Assembly: GCF_018070025.1 (NCBI RefSeq)
Contig: NZ_JAGPYQ010000001.1
Span: 3,968,001 to 4,032,000 of the forward strand
Length of the DNA stretch: 64,000 nucleotides
Reading direction: 5' to 3'
Source of the DNA: Streptomyces liliiviolaceus
Lineage (GTDB): Bacteria > Actinomycetota > Actinomycetes > Streptomycetales > Streptomycetaceae
A model generated the notes under the pieces. The model had not been told where the DNA came from. It made no database searches and saw only the letters and a list, made by a program, of their open reading frames with translations. Below are positions 51,509 through 60,443 of the stretch, in pieces. Every line of letters starts with the position of its first letter. Position 1 is the first letter of the stretch. The position numbers were made by a program, and so were the translations under genes.

Positions 51509-53380
51509 CTATCCTGCCTCGTCCGCTCCTGTCCCGTCCCCCTCGGGCACCCCCGTCTTCCCCTCGTCGTCGAACAGCGCGAGGGCGGTGCCCACCAGAC
51601 CGATGTGGCTGAACGCCTGCGGAAAGTTGCCGAGCTGGTGTCCGGCCACGGGGTCGTACTCCTCCGCCAGCAGCCCCACGTCGTTGCGGAGCGCGATCAG
51701 CCGCTCGAACAGGTCGTGGGCCTCCTTCGTACGCCCCGTCAGATGCAGCGCGTCCGCCAGCCAGAACGAGCAGACGAGGAACGAACCCTCGCCGCCGGGC
51801 AGCCCGTCGACATCCTTGAGGTCCGACCCGGACGGCTCCGAGCCGTGCGGGCCGGAGCCGTCGAGGGACGCGTCGTAGCGGTGCACGAAGCCGTCGCGGG
51901 CGAGTTCCGAGCGCACCGCGTCGACCGTGCCGACCACCCGCGGATCGTCCGGCGGCAGGAAGCCGAGGCGGGGGATGAGCAGCAGCGCGGCGTCCAGTTC
52001 ACGCGAGCCGTAGGACTGCGTGAACGTGTTCCGCTCGGGGTCGAAGCCCCGCTCGCACACCTCCCGGTGCACCTCGTCCCGCATCGCGCGCCATTTGTCG
52101 GCGTCGCCGTCCAGCCCGGGGTTCTCCTCCAGAGTGCGTACCGTGCGGTCGGCGGCGACCCACGCCATCACCTTCGAGTGCACGAAGTGGCGGCGCGGCC
52201 CGCGCACCTCCCACAGCCCCTCGTCGGGCTTGCGCCACGCCGTGTGCAGGAACTCCATCAGGGCCTGGTGCAGCCGCCACATGTCGGGTTCGGCGGGCAG
52301 CCCCGCGTGCTGCGCCAGCGTGAGGGAGTCGATCACCTCCCCGTACACGTCGAGCTGCAGCTGCCGTACGGCGTCGTTGCCGATGCGCACCGGCGCCGAG
52401 CCGTGGAATCCGGGCAGCCACGCCAGTTCGTACTCGGGGATCCGCCGCTCGCCCGCCAGCCCGTACATGATCTGCAGGTCCGCCGGATCGCCCGCGACCG
52501 CGCGCAGCAGCCAGTTGCGCCACGCCTCCGCCTCCTCCTGGTAGCCGCACGCGAGGAGCGCGCCCAGGGTGAGCGTGGAGTCCCGCAGCCAGCAGTAGCG
52601 GTAGTCCCAGTTGCGGACGCCGCCGATCTCCTCGGGCAGCGAGGTCGTGGGCGCCGCGACGATGCCGCCGCTCGGCGCGTACGTGAGGGCCTTGAGGGTG
52701 ATCAGGGAGCGGACGACCGCGTCGCGGTGCGGTCCGTCGTAGCGGCAGCGGGCCGCCCAGGCCCGCCAGTCGTCGACGCTGTGCTCCAGCGCCTCGAACG
52801 GGTCGACCAGGTCGGGGCGCGGCTCGTGCGAGGGGTGCCAGGTCAGGACGAAGGCGACCTTCTCGCCCTCGGCGACCGTGAACTCCGAGTGCGTACCGAA
52901 GTCCTCGCCCCAGGTGTGCACCTCGGGTTCGCTGCGCAGCCACACCGAGTCCGGGCCGGCCACGGCGACCCGGTGGCCGTCGGACCTGCGGACCCAGGGG
53001 ACGACCGAGCCGTAGTCGAAGCGCAGGCGCAGGGTGCTGCGTACGGTGACGCGGCCCTTGAGGCCCTCGACGATCCGTACGACGTCGGGGGCGCGGTCGC
53101 GCTGCGGCATCAGGTCCGTGACGCGTACCGAGCCGTCCTCGGTGTCCCACTCGGTGTCGAGCACGAGGGTGTCGGGCCGGTAGGCCCGCCTCGTGCAGGT
53201 GTCCGCCCCCTTCGGCGCGAGCCGCCAGTGGCCGTTGTCGTCGTCGCCGAGCAGTTTCGCGAAGCAGGCGGCCGAGTCGAACCGGGGGAGGCAGAGCCAG
53301 TCGACGGAGCCGTCCCGGGCTACCAGGGCGGCGGTCTGGTGGTCGCCGATGAGCGCGTAGTCCTCGATGGAAGGGTGCAC
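51509..53380 (-). CDS. Glycoside hydrolase family 15 protein (trehalase/glucoamylase-like)
   Basis: 623 residues: N-terminal beta-sandwich (IEDYALIGDHQTAALVARDG, DWLCLPRFDSAACFA) and a C-terminal (alpha/alpha)6 barrel with NWDYRYCWLRDSTLTLGAL, the general acid region and LLAEEYDPVAGHQLGNFPQA near the end. Such actinobacterial enzymes hydrolyse trehalose or maltodextrins; trehalase is common. The GTG at 53380 (MHPSIEDY) is preferred; a TTG at 53413 would add 11 residues. No signal peptide, so cytoplasmic. Confidence 0.93.
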   Translation of the reverse strand: MHPSIEDYALIGDHQTAALVARDGSVDWLCLPRFDSAACFAKLLGDDDNGHWRLAPKGADTCTRRAYRPDTLVLDTEWDTEDGSVRVTDLMPQRDRAPDVVRIVEGLKGRVTVRSTLRLRFDYGSVVPWVRRSDGHRVAVAGPDSVWLRSEPEVHTWGEDFGTHSEFTVAEGEKVAFVLTWHPSHEPRPDLVDPFEALEHSVDDWRAWAARCRYDGPHRDAVVRSLITLKALTYAPSGGIVAAPTTSLPEEIGGVRNWDYRYCWLRDSTLTLGALLACGYQEEAEAWRNWLLRAVAGDPADLQIMYGLAGERRIPEYELAWLPGFHGSAPVRIGNDAVRQLQLDVYGEVIDSLTLAQHAGLPAEPDMWRLHQALMEFLHTAWRKPDEGLWEVRGPRRHFVHSKVMAWVAADRTVRTLEENPGLDGDADKWRAMRDEVHREVCERGFDPERNTFTQSYGSRELDAALLLIPRLGFLPPDDPRVVGTVDAVRSELARDGFVHRYDASLDGSGPHGSEPSGSDLKDVDGLPGGEGSFLVCSFWLADALHLTGRTKEAHDLFERLIALRNDVGLLAEEYDPVAGHQLGNFPQAFSHIGLVGTALALFDDEGKTGVPEGDGTGADEAG

Positions 53381-53485
53381 GTTGTGCGGGTTCCCTGGGG
53401 ATCCCGCGATCAACCTCGGCGGTTGGCCTGCCGGGTCCCCGTGCCGGGGGTGCGTTGTCGTCTGCGGGCCCGGTGGGGGCTGGCC

Positions 53486-53612
53486 GCGCAGTTCCCCGCG
53501 CCCCTGAAGGCGCGCGAGTGCCCCGGCGTTTTCAGGGGCGCGGGGAACGGCGCAGTCTTTTCGCCTGAAGGCGGGCGGTGCCGGGCGTCTTTAGGGGCGC
53601 GGGGAACTGCGC
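53486..53612. repeat. Three copies of dispersed 19-bp repeat
   Basis: Copies at 53486-53504 (reverse), 53535-53553 and 53594-53612 (forward) fill the 274-bp gap between the SURF1 stop and the GH15 start. A CTTTTCGCCT motif follows each forward copy. Confidence 0.87.
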
Positions 53613-53654
53613 AGTCTTTTCGCCTTGAGTGGGGCCGACCGCGTGCCGCGGTGG

Positions 53655-54449
53655 TCAGACGGTGGCCGGCTCCGTCGCCGGGGAGGACTCCGCCTCGGCC
53701 GCCGCCTCCTCGCGGTCGCGGCGCTCACGGCGGACCAGGACCACGAAGCCCACCGGAACCCCCGCGGCGAAGAGCCACCACTGGACCGCGTACGCCATGT
53801 GGGGTCCGATGTCGCTGTGGTTCGGGGCCCCGATCAGTTCGGGGACGTCACCCTTCGGCTCGGGCGCGGTCAGGTCGATGTACCCGCCGAGGACCTGCTT
53901 GCCGAGCGCCTTCGCCTGCTGCTCGCTGTTGATCAGCATGACCATGCGGTCGGGCAGTCCGCTGACGTCCTTGATGCCGCTGCCGCCGGACGTCTCGTCG
54001 GCCATCAGCCGGCCGGTGACCGTGGTCTCGCCCCGCGCCGGCGCGGGCACCTTCGGGAACTCGGTCTGCGCGCCGTCCGCGGGGATCCAGCCGCGGTTGA
54101 CCATGAGGACCCGGCCGTCGTCCAGGACGAACGGTGTCAGTACGTGGAAGCCGACCTCTTCGTCCGAGTTGGTGCGGCGCCGGACCACGACCTCGTCGGC
54201 GGTGTCGAACGTGCCCTTCGCCGTCACCCGGCGGTACAGGTCGTCGCGCTCGACCGCCTGCCCCGGCGCGGTCAGCGACTCGGCGGGGACCGGCTTCGCG
54301 GACAGCGAGTCCGAGATCACCTGGTTCAGCGCGACCTTGTGCTCGTGCCGGTGCAGTTGCCAGAATCCCAGCTCGATCATCGTCGGGATGAGCGCGAGCA
54401 TGATGAGGGTGAGGATCACCCACTGCCGGGACAACAGGAAGCGGTACAC
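53655..54449 (-). CDS. SURF1 family cytochrome oxidase biogenesis protein
   Basis: 264 residues with one transmembrane helix at each end (about 8-28 and 220-240) and an extracytoplasmic domain between, the standard SURF1 topology. Motifs: LGFWQLHRHEHK, VLMVNRGWIPADG and PHMAYAVQWWLFA. It helps assemble the heme A/copper centre of cytochrome c oxidase. GTG at 54447-54449. Genes for the oxidase itself are not nearby. Confidence 0.93.
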   Translation of the reverse strand: MYRFLLSRQWVILTLIMLALIPTMIELGFWQLHRHEHKVALNQVISDSLSAKPVPAESLTAPGQAVERDDLYRRVTAKGTFDTADEVVVRRRTNSDEEVGFHVLTPFVLDDGRVLMVNRGWIPADGAQTEFPKVPAPARGETTVTGRLMADETSGGSGIKDVSGLPDRMVMLINSEQQAKALGKQVLGGYIDLTAPEPKGDVPELIGAPNHSDIGPHMAYAVQWWLFAAGVPVGFVVLVRRERRDREEAAAEAESSPATEPATV

Positions 54450-54514
54450 CCCACGACCGTACAACCGGGTCGTGGGGCGCGTTCGGTCGGGTACCGGGTC
54501 GCCCGCGTATCCGG

Positions 54515-54748
54515 TCACACCCTGTCGACGATCCCCACCTTTCCCTCCGCGCGGGCGCAGTGGGCACCGCAGTACCAGTGGCCCTCGACCTCGACGCCCT
54601 GCCCGATGATCTGGACCCGGCAGTGCTCGCACACGGGTGCCATGCGGTGGATCGCGCAGGAGAAGCAGTCGAAGACGTGCACCGCTCCCTGTGCGTGGAC
54701 CTCGAAGGTCATTCCGTAGCTGTTGCCGCAAACCTCACATGTCGCCAT
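54515..54748 (-). CDS. Small Cys-rich protein (zinc-ribbon/'prokaryotic metallothionein' annotation)
   Basis: 77 residues with eight cysteines in four pairs: CEVC, CFSC, CEHC and CGAHC, plus histidines. Two zinc-ribbon-like sites are likely; the common metallothionein label is by analogy. ATG at 54748 (MATCEVCGNS). It lies 65 nt upstream of SURF1 on the same strand. Metal storage or protein-binding role unknown. Confidence 0.85.
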   Translation of the reverse strand: MATCEVCGNSYGMTFEVHAQGAVHVFDCFSCAIHRMAPVCEHCRVQIIGQGVEVEGHWYCGAHCARAEGKVGIVDRV

Positions 54749-54851
54749 GCGCCACAGGGTGGGCCGTTCCCACGGTCCGGGCGAGCGGTCCGTGGGCGAG
54801 TCGCACGGCAATCACCCGTCCGTACGGTCACGTCCGCGCTCACGCCTGCGC

Positions 54852-55868
54852 TCACTTCTGCGCCGCTGGTCCCTCAGCCGGTTCCACGTTCCCGAGGAGC
54901 TGGCCGAACGCCGCCTCGTCGACGACCGGGGTGCCGAACTGGCGCGCCTTGACCACCTTGGACGTACCGGACTCCGGGTCGTTCGTGACGAGCAGGCTGG
55001 TCAGCCGGGACAGGCTCGTCGCGACATGCAGTCCGGCCTCGACGGCACGGTCCTCCAGGAGGTCGCGCTCGACCGAGGTGTCCCCGGAGAACGCGATCCG
55101 CATGCCCTGTTTGAGCTGCTTGCCCGGTTCGTACCGGCCCGGGTTCGGATACGGGCAGGCGGGCCGCTTGCGCGAGGGACGCCAACTCGCGGGCGGCCCC
55201 GACGAGTAGCCCCCGGAGCTCCCGGACTGCCGTCCGATGAGCGGGGCCGCCCGGTCCGTCCACTCCGTCAGCGGCCGGCACTCCAGGAGCGGCAGCCGTA
55301 CGCCGTCGCGCGCCGCGGTGTGCAGACTCGGCCGGAACGCCTCGGCCAGCACGCGCGCGTCGTCCAGCGCGTGGTGCGCGCGCTGCTGCACGACGCCGAA
55401 GTGCGCGGCCAGCGACTCCAGCTTGTGGTTGGCCAGCGGCAGCCGCAGTTCCTTGGACAGCGCGATGGTGCACAGGCGCTGACGGACCGGCGCCTCGCGC
55501 TCGGCGCGCGCGTACTCCCGGGCGATCATCGACCAGTCGAAGACCGCGTTGTGCGCGACGAGCACCCTGCCCTCAAGGCGGGTCGCGAACTCCTCGGCGA
55601 TCTCCGGGAACAGGGGCGCCCCTTCGAGGACCTCGCTGGTCAGGCCGTGGATCCACACCGGGCCGGGGTCGCGCTCCGGGTTGACCAGCGTGTACCAGTG
55701 GTCCTCGACCTCGCCGCGCGCGTCCAGCCGGTAGACCGCGGCCGACACTATGCGGTCGTCGCGGGCCAGCCCTGTGGTCTCGACGTCGACGACCGCGTAC
55801 CCCTGGGGATACGCGGCCGGCCACGGGGTGGCGGACGGTGCGGTCTGACGGTCTTCGAGCATGGTCAC
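54852..55868 (-). CDS. DEDDh 3'-5' exonuclease (DnaQ-like) with BRCT domain
   Basis: 338 residues. N-terminal exonuclease domain with ExoI VVDVETTGL (about residues 26-34), ExoII LVAHNAVFDWSM and ExoIII RAHHALDDARVLAEAF. The C-terminal third (GMRIAFSGDTSVERDLLEDR, TSLLVTNDPESGTSKVVKAR) is a BRCT domain as in DNA ligase. GTG at 55868 or ATG at 55862 are both possible starts. Probably a DNA repair or proofreading nuclease. Confidence 0.92.
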   Translation of the reverse strand: MTMLEDRQTAPSATPWPAAYPQGYAVVDVETTGLARDDRIVSAAVYRLDARGEVEDHWYTLVNPERDPGPVWIHGLTSEVLEGAPLFPEIAEEFATRLEGRVLVAHNAVFDWSMIAREYARAEREAPVRQRLCTIALSKELRLPLANHKLESLAAHFGVVQQRAHHALDDARVLAEAFRPSLHTAARDGVRLPLLECRPLTEWTDRAAPLIGRQSGSSGGYSSGPPASWRPSRKRPACPYPNPGRYEPGKQLKQGMRIAFSGDTSVERDLLEDRAVEAGLHVATSLSRLTSLLVTNDPESGTSKVVKARQFGTPVVDEAAFGQLLGNVEPAEGPAAQK

Positions 55869-56016
55869 TGAGGATAAGGGGCGCGACTGACACTCCTGCC
55901 CCCGGAGTCCGAACCCGGGGCGGATTCAGCCCTCTTCGACGACATTCCGGCGATTTCCCGCGGGCTCGTGCCTGCACGGCTATGGACCATTGCCGCGCCC
56001 GGTGCGACCGTGCTGC

Positions 56017-56120
56017 GCGCCTGGACCGAACGGGTGGCACGCGCGAGCGGAACGCACGGGTGACCCGGACGAGCGGAATGCGCCACTGACACGCACGAGC
56101 GGAACGCATACGACGCGAAG
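56017..56120. repeat. Four degenerate 26-bp direct repeats upstream of decarboxylase operon
   Basis: Period exactly 26 bp. The motif GAGCGGAAYGC recurs at 56045, 56071 and 56097; a weaker copy begins at 56017 (18 of 26 matching the next). The last copy ends just before the ATG at 56132. 26 is not a multiple of 3, so it is not a coding repeat. Likely tandem protein-binding sites. Confidence 0.7.
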
Positions 56121-56131
56121 GGCGGTACGGC

Positions 56132-56941
56132 ATGGCACGCGTACGGTACGGCGCGCGGACCGGGGCGGAGATCGCCGCCGCGCGCACCGCGGGTTCCCGG
56201 CTCCCCGACATCTGGTCCACCGGGGTGGTGGCCGTCTGGGAGAGCGACCCGGACGCGGTCGCGGCGGTCCTGCCGCCTCCGCTGAAACCCACCGCACGAC
56301 CCCTCGTGAGGGTGAACATCAGCAAGGTGGACCTGCCCGGATACCCGCTGGGCGCCGGTTCGTTCGCGGTCGCCGCCGCGCACGACGGCGTCGAGGGCTG
56401 GTATCCGCTCGTCATGCCGATGACCCACGAACGGGCCCTGATCGGCGGCCGTGAGGTCTTCGGCGAACCCAAGAAACTGGGCGAGGTGACGGTCGAACGC
56501 GAGGGCCTCGTCGTACGCGCCGCCCTCGCCCGGCACGGCATCGAGTTCGTGGAGGTGCGCGGCGCCGTGAGCGGGCCGCTGCCCCTGCCGGAACCGACCC
56601 GGAAGACCGACTTCTACTTCAAGTTCCTGCCCGCGGTGGACGGTTCGGGCGACGGTTCCGGTTTCGACGCCGGTCCCGTCCTCGTGCACTGCGTACGCAA
56701 CGAGAAGGTGCGGAAGCTCGAACGGATCTCCGGCGACGTCGTCCTGCGGGAGTCGATGTACGACCCCGTGGCCGATCTCCCGGTCCGCGAACTCGTCGGG
56801 ATCACCGTCGGCGAGAAGACCACGGACCAGAAGGGCACGGTCGTCGAACGCGTCGACGCGCAGGCGCTGTTGCCGTACATCCACCAGCGGTACGACGACC
56901 CGCAGCAGATCCTCGACGGGCCGCCCCCGGGGAGTGCCTGA
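56132..56941 (+). CDS. Acetoacetate decarboxylase-family protein
   Basis: 269 residues. ADC-fold signature with the Schiff-base lysine region REVFGEPKKLGEVTVER (about residues 108-124) and MPMTHERALIGGR. Members decarboxylate beta-keto acids or act as aldolase/cyclase-like enzymes. ATG at 56132. Its stop and the next ATG overlap (TGATG), so the four following genes form one operon. The exact reaction is unknown. Confidence 0.88.
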   Translation: MARVRYGARTGAEIAAARTAGSRLPDIWSTGVVAVWESDPDAVAAVLPPPLKPTARPLVRVNISKVDLPGYPLGAGSFAVAAAHDGVEGWYPLVMPMTHERALIGGREVFGEPKKLGEVTVEREGLVVRAALARHGIEFVEVRGAVSGPLPLPEPTRKTDFYFKFLPAVDGSGDGSGFDAGPVLVHCVRNEKVRKLERISGDVVLRESMYDPVADLPVRELVGITVGEKTTDQKGTVVERVDAQALLPYIHQRYDDPQQILDGPPPGSA

Positions 56942-57825
56942 TGGAACTGGCCGAGGGGCAGGTGGCCGTCGTCACGGGCGCGGCGAGCGGGGTCGGACTG
57001 GCCCTGGCACGGCGGTTCGCGGCGGACGGGCTGAAGGTCGTCCTCGCGGACGTGGAGGAGGGCGCCCTGGAGAAGGCCGCCGCCGCGCTGCGCGAGGACG
57101 GAGCCGTGGTGCACGCGCGCGTGGTGGACGTCGGCGAGCGCGAGGAGGTCGTCGCGCTCGCCGAGGAGACGTACGACAGGTTCGGTGCCGTGCACGTCCT
57201 GTGCAACAACGCGGGTGTCGGCTCGGGCGCCGAGGGCCGGATGTGGGAGCACGACCCGAACGACTGGAAATGGGCGTTCGCGGTCAACGTGTGGGGTGTC
57301 TTCCACGGCATCCAGGCCTTCGTCCCGAGGATGCTGGCCGGCGGCGAACCGGGCCACGTCGTCAACACCTCGTCCGGCGACGGCGGCATCGCGCCGCTGC
57401 CCACCGCGTCGGTGTACGCCGTCACCAAGTCCGCCGTCGTGACGATGACCGAGTCCCTGTACGCGCACCTGCGAGCGGAGCACGCGCGCGTGGGGGCCTC
57501 CGTGCTCTTCCCCGGGCCCCACATGCTCCGTACGGGCCTGTGGGAGTCGCACCGCAACCGGCCGGCCCGGTACGCCAAGCAGCGGCCCCGCAGGACCCCG
57601 TACCGCAGCCTCGGCCAGTGGGAGGCCGCGATGAAGGAGGCGGGCAAGGAGGTGCGGTTCACGCCGGTCGAGGAGGTCGCCGACTTCGTGGCGGACGGCA
57701 TCCGCGCGGACCGCTTCTGGCTGCTGCCCGAGAGCGAACACAGCGACGCGCAGATCCGCGCGCGGTCGCGCTCGATGCTCGACCGCGCCGATCCGGCGTA
57801 CCTGGAGAACTTCATCCTGGACTGA
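56941..57825 (+). CDS. Short-chain dehydrogenase/reductase
   Basis: 294-residue SDR with cofactor motif VVTGAASGVGLALARRF, NNAGVG, catalytic Ser in NTSSGDGGI and YAVTK. The C-terminal extension (QRPRRTPYRSLGQWEAAMKE) is longer than in minimal SDRs. Probably oxidises or reduces an intermediate handled by the neighbouring decarboxylase-like and amidohydrolase enzymes. 1-nt overlap with the upstream gene. Confidence 0.92.
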   Translation: MELAEGQVAVVTGAASGVGLALARRFAADGLKVVLADVEEGALEKAAAALREDGAVVHARVVDVGEREEVVALAEETYDRFGAVHVLCNNAGVGSGAEGRMWEHDPNDWKWAFAVNVWGVFHGIQAFVPRMLAGGEPGHVVNTSSGDGGIAPLPTASVYAVTKSAVVTMTESLYAHLRAEHARVGASVLFPGPHMLRTGLWESHRNRPARYAKQRPRRTPYRSLGQWEAAMKEAGKEVRFTPVEEVADFVADGIRADRFWLLPESEHSDAQIRARSRSMLDRADPAYLENFILD

Positions 57826-57846
57826 GAGCCGAACCGAGGAGCCGTC

Positions 57847-59133
57847 ATGTCCTCTGCACCGGAGCCCTATCTGATCATCTCCTCCGACTGCCACGCCGGA
57901 CTGCCCACAGAGGAGTACCGGCCCTACCTGGAGGCCCGCTTCCACCGGGACTTCGACGAGTTCCTCGCGGGGCAGGGCCGCCGCCGCGAGGAGATGACAC
58001 GGCTGGGCATCCGCAACGAGTCCTTCGCCGACAAGTGGTTCCACGACAACGAGGAGGGCCTGCGCGGCGGCTGGGACTCCGCACAGCGCCTCAAGGAGCT
58101 GGACGGCGACGGGGTGGCGGGCGAGGTGGTCTTCCCGGACGCCGACGCCGTGGACAGCCGTACGGCCGCGCCCTTCGGCGTGGGCCTCGGCCTCTCCGGG
58201 GACCACGACCCGGACCTCGGCATGGCGGGCGCGCGGGCCCACAACAGGTGGCTGGCCGAGTTCGTCGGCGAGCACCCCGAACGGCACTGCGGAGTCGCCC
58301 TGTTGCCCGTCACGGCCCCCACCGGACAGGTCGTCGCCGAGATCCACCGCGCCAGGGAGTCGGGACTCGGCGCGCTGATGATCCCCTCCATGTGGGTCGA
58401 CAAGGAGCCCTACCACGACCGCCGTTACGACCCCGTGTGGGCGGCGGCGGCCGAGTGCGGGATGCCGGTGATGACCCACTCCGGAGCGGCGCCGCGCCAC
58501 GAGTACGGCGACCACCTCGGCATCTATGTGAGCGAGGTGACCTGGTGGCCCGCGCGCCCCCTGTGGTTCCTGCTCTGGTCCGGTGTCTTCGAACGCCATC
58601 CCGGGCTGAGGTTCGGTGTGGCCGAGTCCGGCTGCTGGTGGCTGCCGAACCTGCTGTGGTTCATGGACCGGCTCTACCTGGGCGCGCACGGCGGCAAGAA
58701 GCTGTCCCCCTTCGCGGAACTGCGGCGTCCGCCGCACGAGTACCTCGACCGCCAGGTCTTCATCTGCGCGACCAACACCAAACGCCGTGAACTGGCCCAG
58801 CGGTACGAGATCGGCGTCGACAACATCCTCTGGGGCAGCGACTTCCCGCACCCGGAGGGCACCTGGCCCGACACGCGCGCGTGGCTGTCGCGGACCTTCC
58901 ACGACATCCCGGTGGCGGAGACCCGCCGCATGCTGGGCCTCGCGGCGGCGGAGGTCTTCGGCTTCGACACCGAACGGCTCGCCCCGCTCGCGCGCCGCAT
59001 CGGCCCGACCCCTTCCGACCTCGGCCAGTCCGAGGACCAGCCGGCGGTGGAGGCGTCCTGGGCGCGCTCGCGCGAGGTGGGCCGCCACTGGCTGACGGAC
59101 CACGACTTCCCCGTCCTGGGGGTGACCCCGTGA
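57847..59133 (+). CDS. Amidohydrolase-2 family metal-dependent hydrolase/decarboxylase (first copy)
   Basis: 428 residues, TIM-barrel of the ACMSD/amidohydrolase-2 group. Metal motif SSDCHAGLPTEE at the N-terminus, MTHSGAAPRHEYGD mid-protein and WGSDFPHPEGTWP near the end. Relatives decarboxylate or hydrolyse aromatic-type substrates. GAGGAGCC precedes the ATG. Its stop overlaps the next GTG. Confidence 0.9.
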   Translation: MSSAPEPYLIISSDCHAGLPTEEYRPYLEARFHRDFDEFLAGQGRRREEMTRLGIRNESFADKWFHDNEEGLRGGWDSAQRLKELDGDGVAGEVVFPDADAVDSRTAAPFGVGLGLSGDHDPDLGMAGARAHNRWLAEFVGEHPERHCGVALLPVTAPTGQVVAEIHRARESGLGALMIPSMWVDKEPYHDRRYDPVWAAAAECGMPVMTHSGAAPRHEYGDHLGIYVSEVTWWPARPLWFLLWSGVFERHPGLRFGVAESGCWWLPNLLWFMDRLYLGAHGGKKLSPFAELRRPPHEYLDRQVFICATNTKRRELAQRYEIGVDNILWGSDFPHPEGTWPDTRAWLSRTFHDIPVAETRRMLGLAAAEVFGFDTERLAPLARRIGPTPSDLGQSEDQPAVEASWARSREVGRHWLTDHDFPVLGVTP

Positions 59134-60377
59134 GCACGGAACGTACGAGCGGCTCGGACCGCTACACGGTCGTCTCGGCGGACTGCCACGCCGGGGCCGA
59201 CCTGCTGGACTACCGGCCGTACCTGGCGAAGGCGTACCACGACGAGTTCGACGCCTGGGCGGCCACGTACGTCAATCCGTACGAGGACCTGATGGCCGAC
59301 ACGGCCGACAAGAACTGGAACTCGGAGCGCCGGCTCGCGGAGCTGGAACAGGACGGCATAGTCGCCGAGGTGGTGTTCCCGAACACCATCCCGCCGTTCT
59401 TCCCGTCCGGGTCGCTGATGGCGCCGGCGCCGACGGCGGAGGAGTTCGAACGGCGCTGGGCGGGCCTGCGCGCCCACAACCGCTGGCTGGCGGACTTCTG
59501 TTCGGCCGCCCCGGGCCGCCGGGCGGGCGTCTTCCAGATCCTCCTGAACGACGTGGAGGAGGCGGTGAAGGAGATCAGGTGGGCCGTCGGGGCGGGCCTC
59601 AAGGGCGGCCTCCTGCTGCCCGGCACCCCGCCGGGCTCCGGACTCCCCGAGCTGTACTCGTCGGCGTACGACCCCATCTGGACGGTGTGCGAGGAGCTGG
59701 ACGTCCCCGTGAACCACCACGCGGGCTCGGCCTCGCCGCCGCTCGGGGAGGAGCCGGCGGCCCGGGCGGTCTTCATGGTGGAGACGACCTGGTTCTCGCA
59801 CCGGGCGCTCTGGCACCTGATCTTCGGCGGCGCCTTCCGCCGCCACCCGGGCCTGAAGCTGGTGCTGACCGAGCAGGGTTCGGGCTGGATCCCCGGGGTG
59901 CTCGACATGCTGGACTACTACCACGGCCGCCTGGTGGCCGCGGCGACGAGGGCGGCCACCGCCGAGTCCAAGTTCGGCGCGGGACTGGCCGACTCGATGG
60001 GCAAGGGTCCTTCCCAGGTATGGCGCGACAACTGCTTCGTAGGAGCGAGTTTCATGCGCCCCCACGAGGTGCCGCTGCGGGACCGCATCGGCCTCGACAA
60101 GATCATGTGGGGCAGCGACTACCCGCACGACGAGGGCACCTACCCGTACAGCAGGGAGGGCCTGCGGATCGCGTACGCGGGCCTGCCGCGCGAGGAGGTC
60201 ACGGCGATGGCGGGCGGGAACGCGGCCCGCGTGTACGGCTTCGACCTGACCCTCCTCGACCCCCTCGCGGCGAAGATCGGCCCGACGGTGGAGGAGATCG
60301 CCGAGCCGCTGGGCGACCCACCGCCGGACGCGACGAGCCCGGCGTTCGCCCGGGGAGGATCGGTACGGGTCTGGTGA
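59130..60377 (+). CDS. Amidohydrolase-2 family metal-dependent hydrolase/decarboxylase (second copy)
   Basis: 415 residues, a paralogue of the preceding protein: SADCHAGADLLDYRPYLAKA, VNHHAGSASPPLGE, and MWGSDYPHDEGTYPYSREGL. Tandem pairs suggest a heteromer or sequential steps. GTG at 59130 overlaps the previous TGA. Last gene of the operon. Confidence 0.9.
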   Translation: MSTERTSGSDRYTVVSADCHAGADLLDYRPYLAKAYHDEFDAWAATYVNPYEDLMADTADKNWNSERRLAELEQDGIVAEVVFPNTIPPFFPSGSLMAPAPTAEEFERRWAGLRAHNRWLADFCSAAPGRRAGVFQILLNDVEEAVKEIRWAVGAGLKGGLLLPGTPPGSGLPELYSSAYDPIWTVCEELDVPVNHHAGSASPPLGEEPAARAVFMVETTWFSHRALWHLIFGGAFRRHPGLKLVLTEQGSGWIPGVLDMLDYYHGRLVAAATRAATAESKFGAGLADSMGKGPSQVWRDNCFVGASFMRPHEVPLRDRIGLDKIMWGSDYPHDEGTYPYSREGLRIAYAGLPREEVTAMAGGNAARVYGFDLTLLDPLAAKIGPTVEEIAEPLGDPPPDATSPAFARGGSVRVW

Positions 60378-60443
60378 CGGCCGGGCCGCTCTCGTGACGG
60401 GTCGGTCCGGCCCGCGGGGCGCGCCCGGTGCGATCCTCGCCCT

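Noticed and set aside
56017..56120. CRISPR-like or coding tandem repeat
   Set aside because: The conserved part is about 14 bp with 12-bp variable parts, no cas genes, and the 26-bp period breaks any reading frame.
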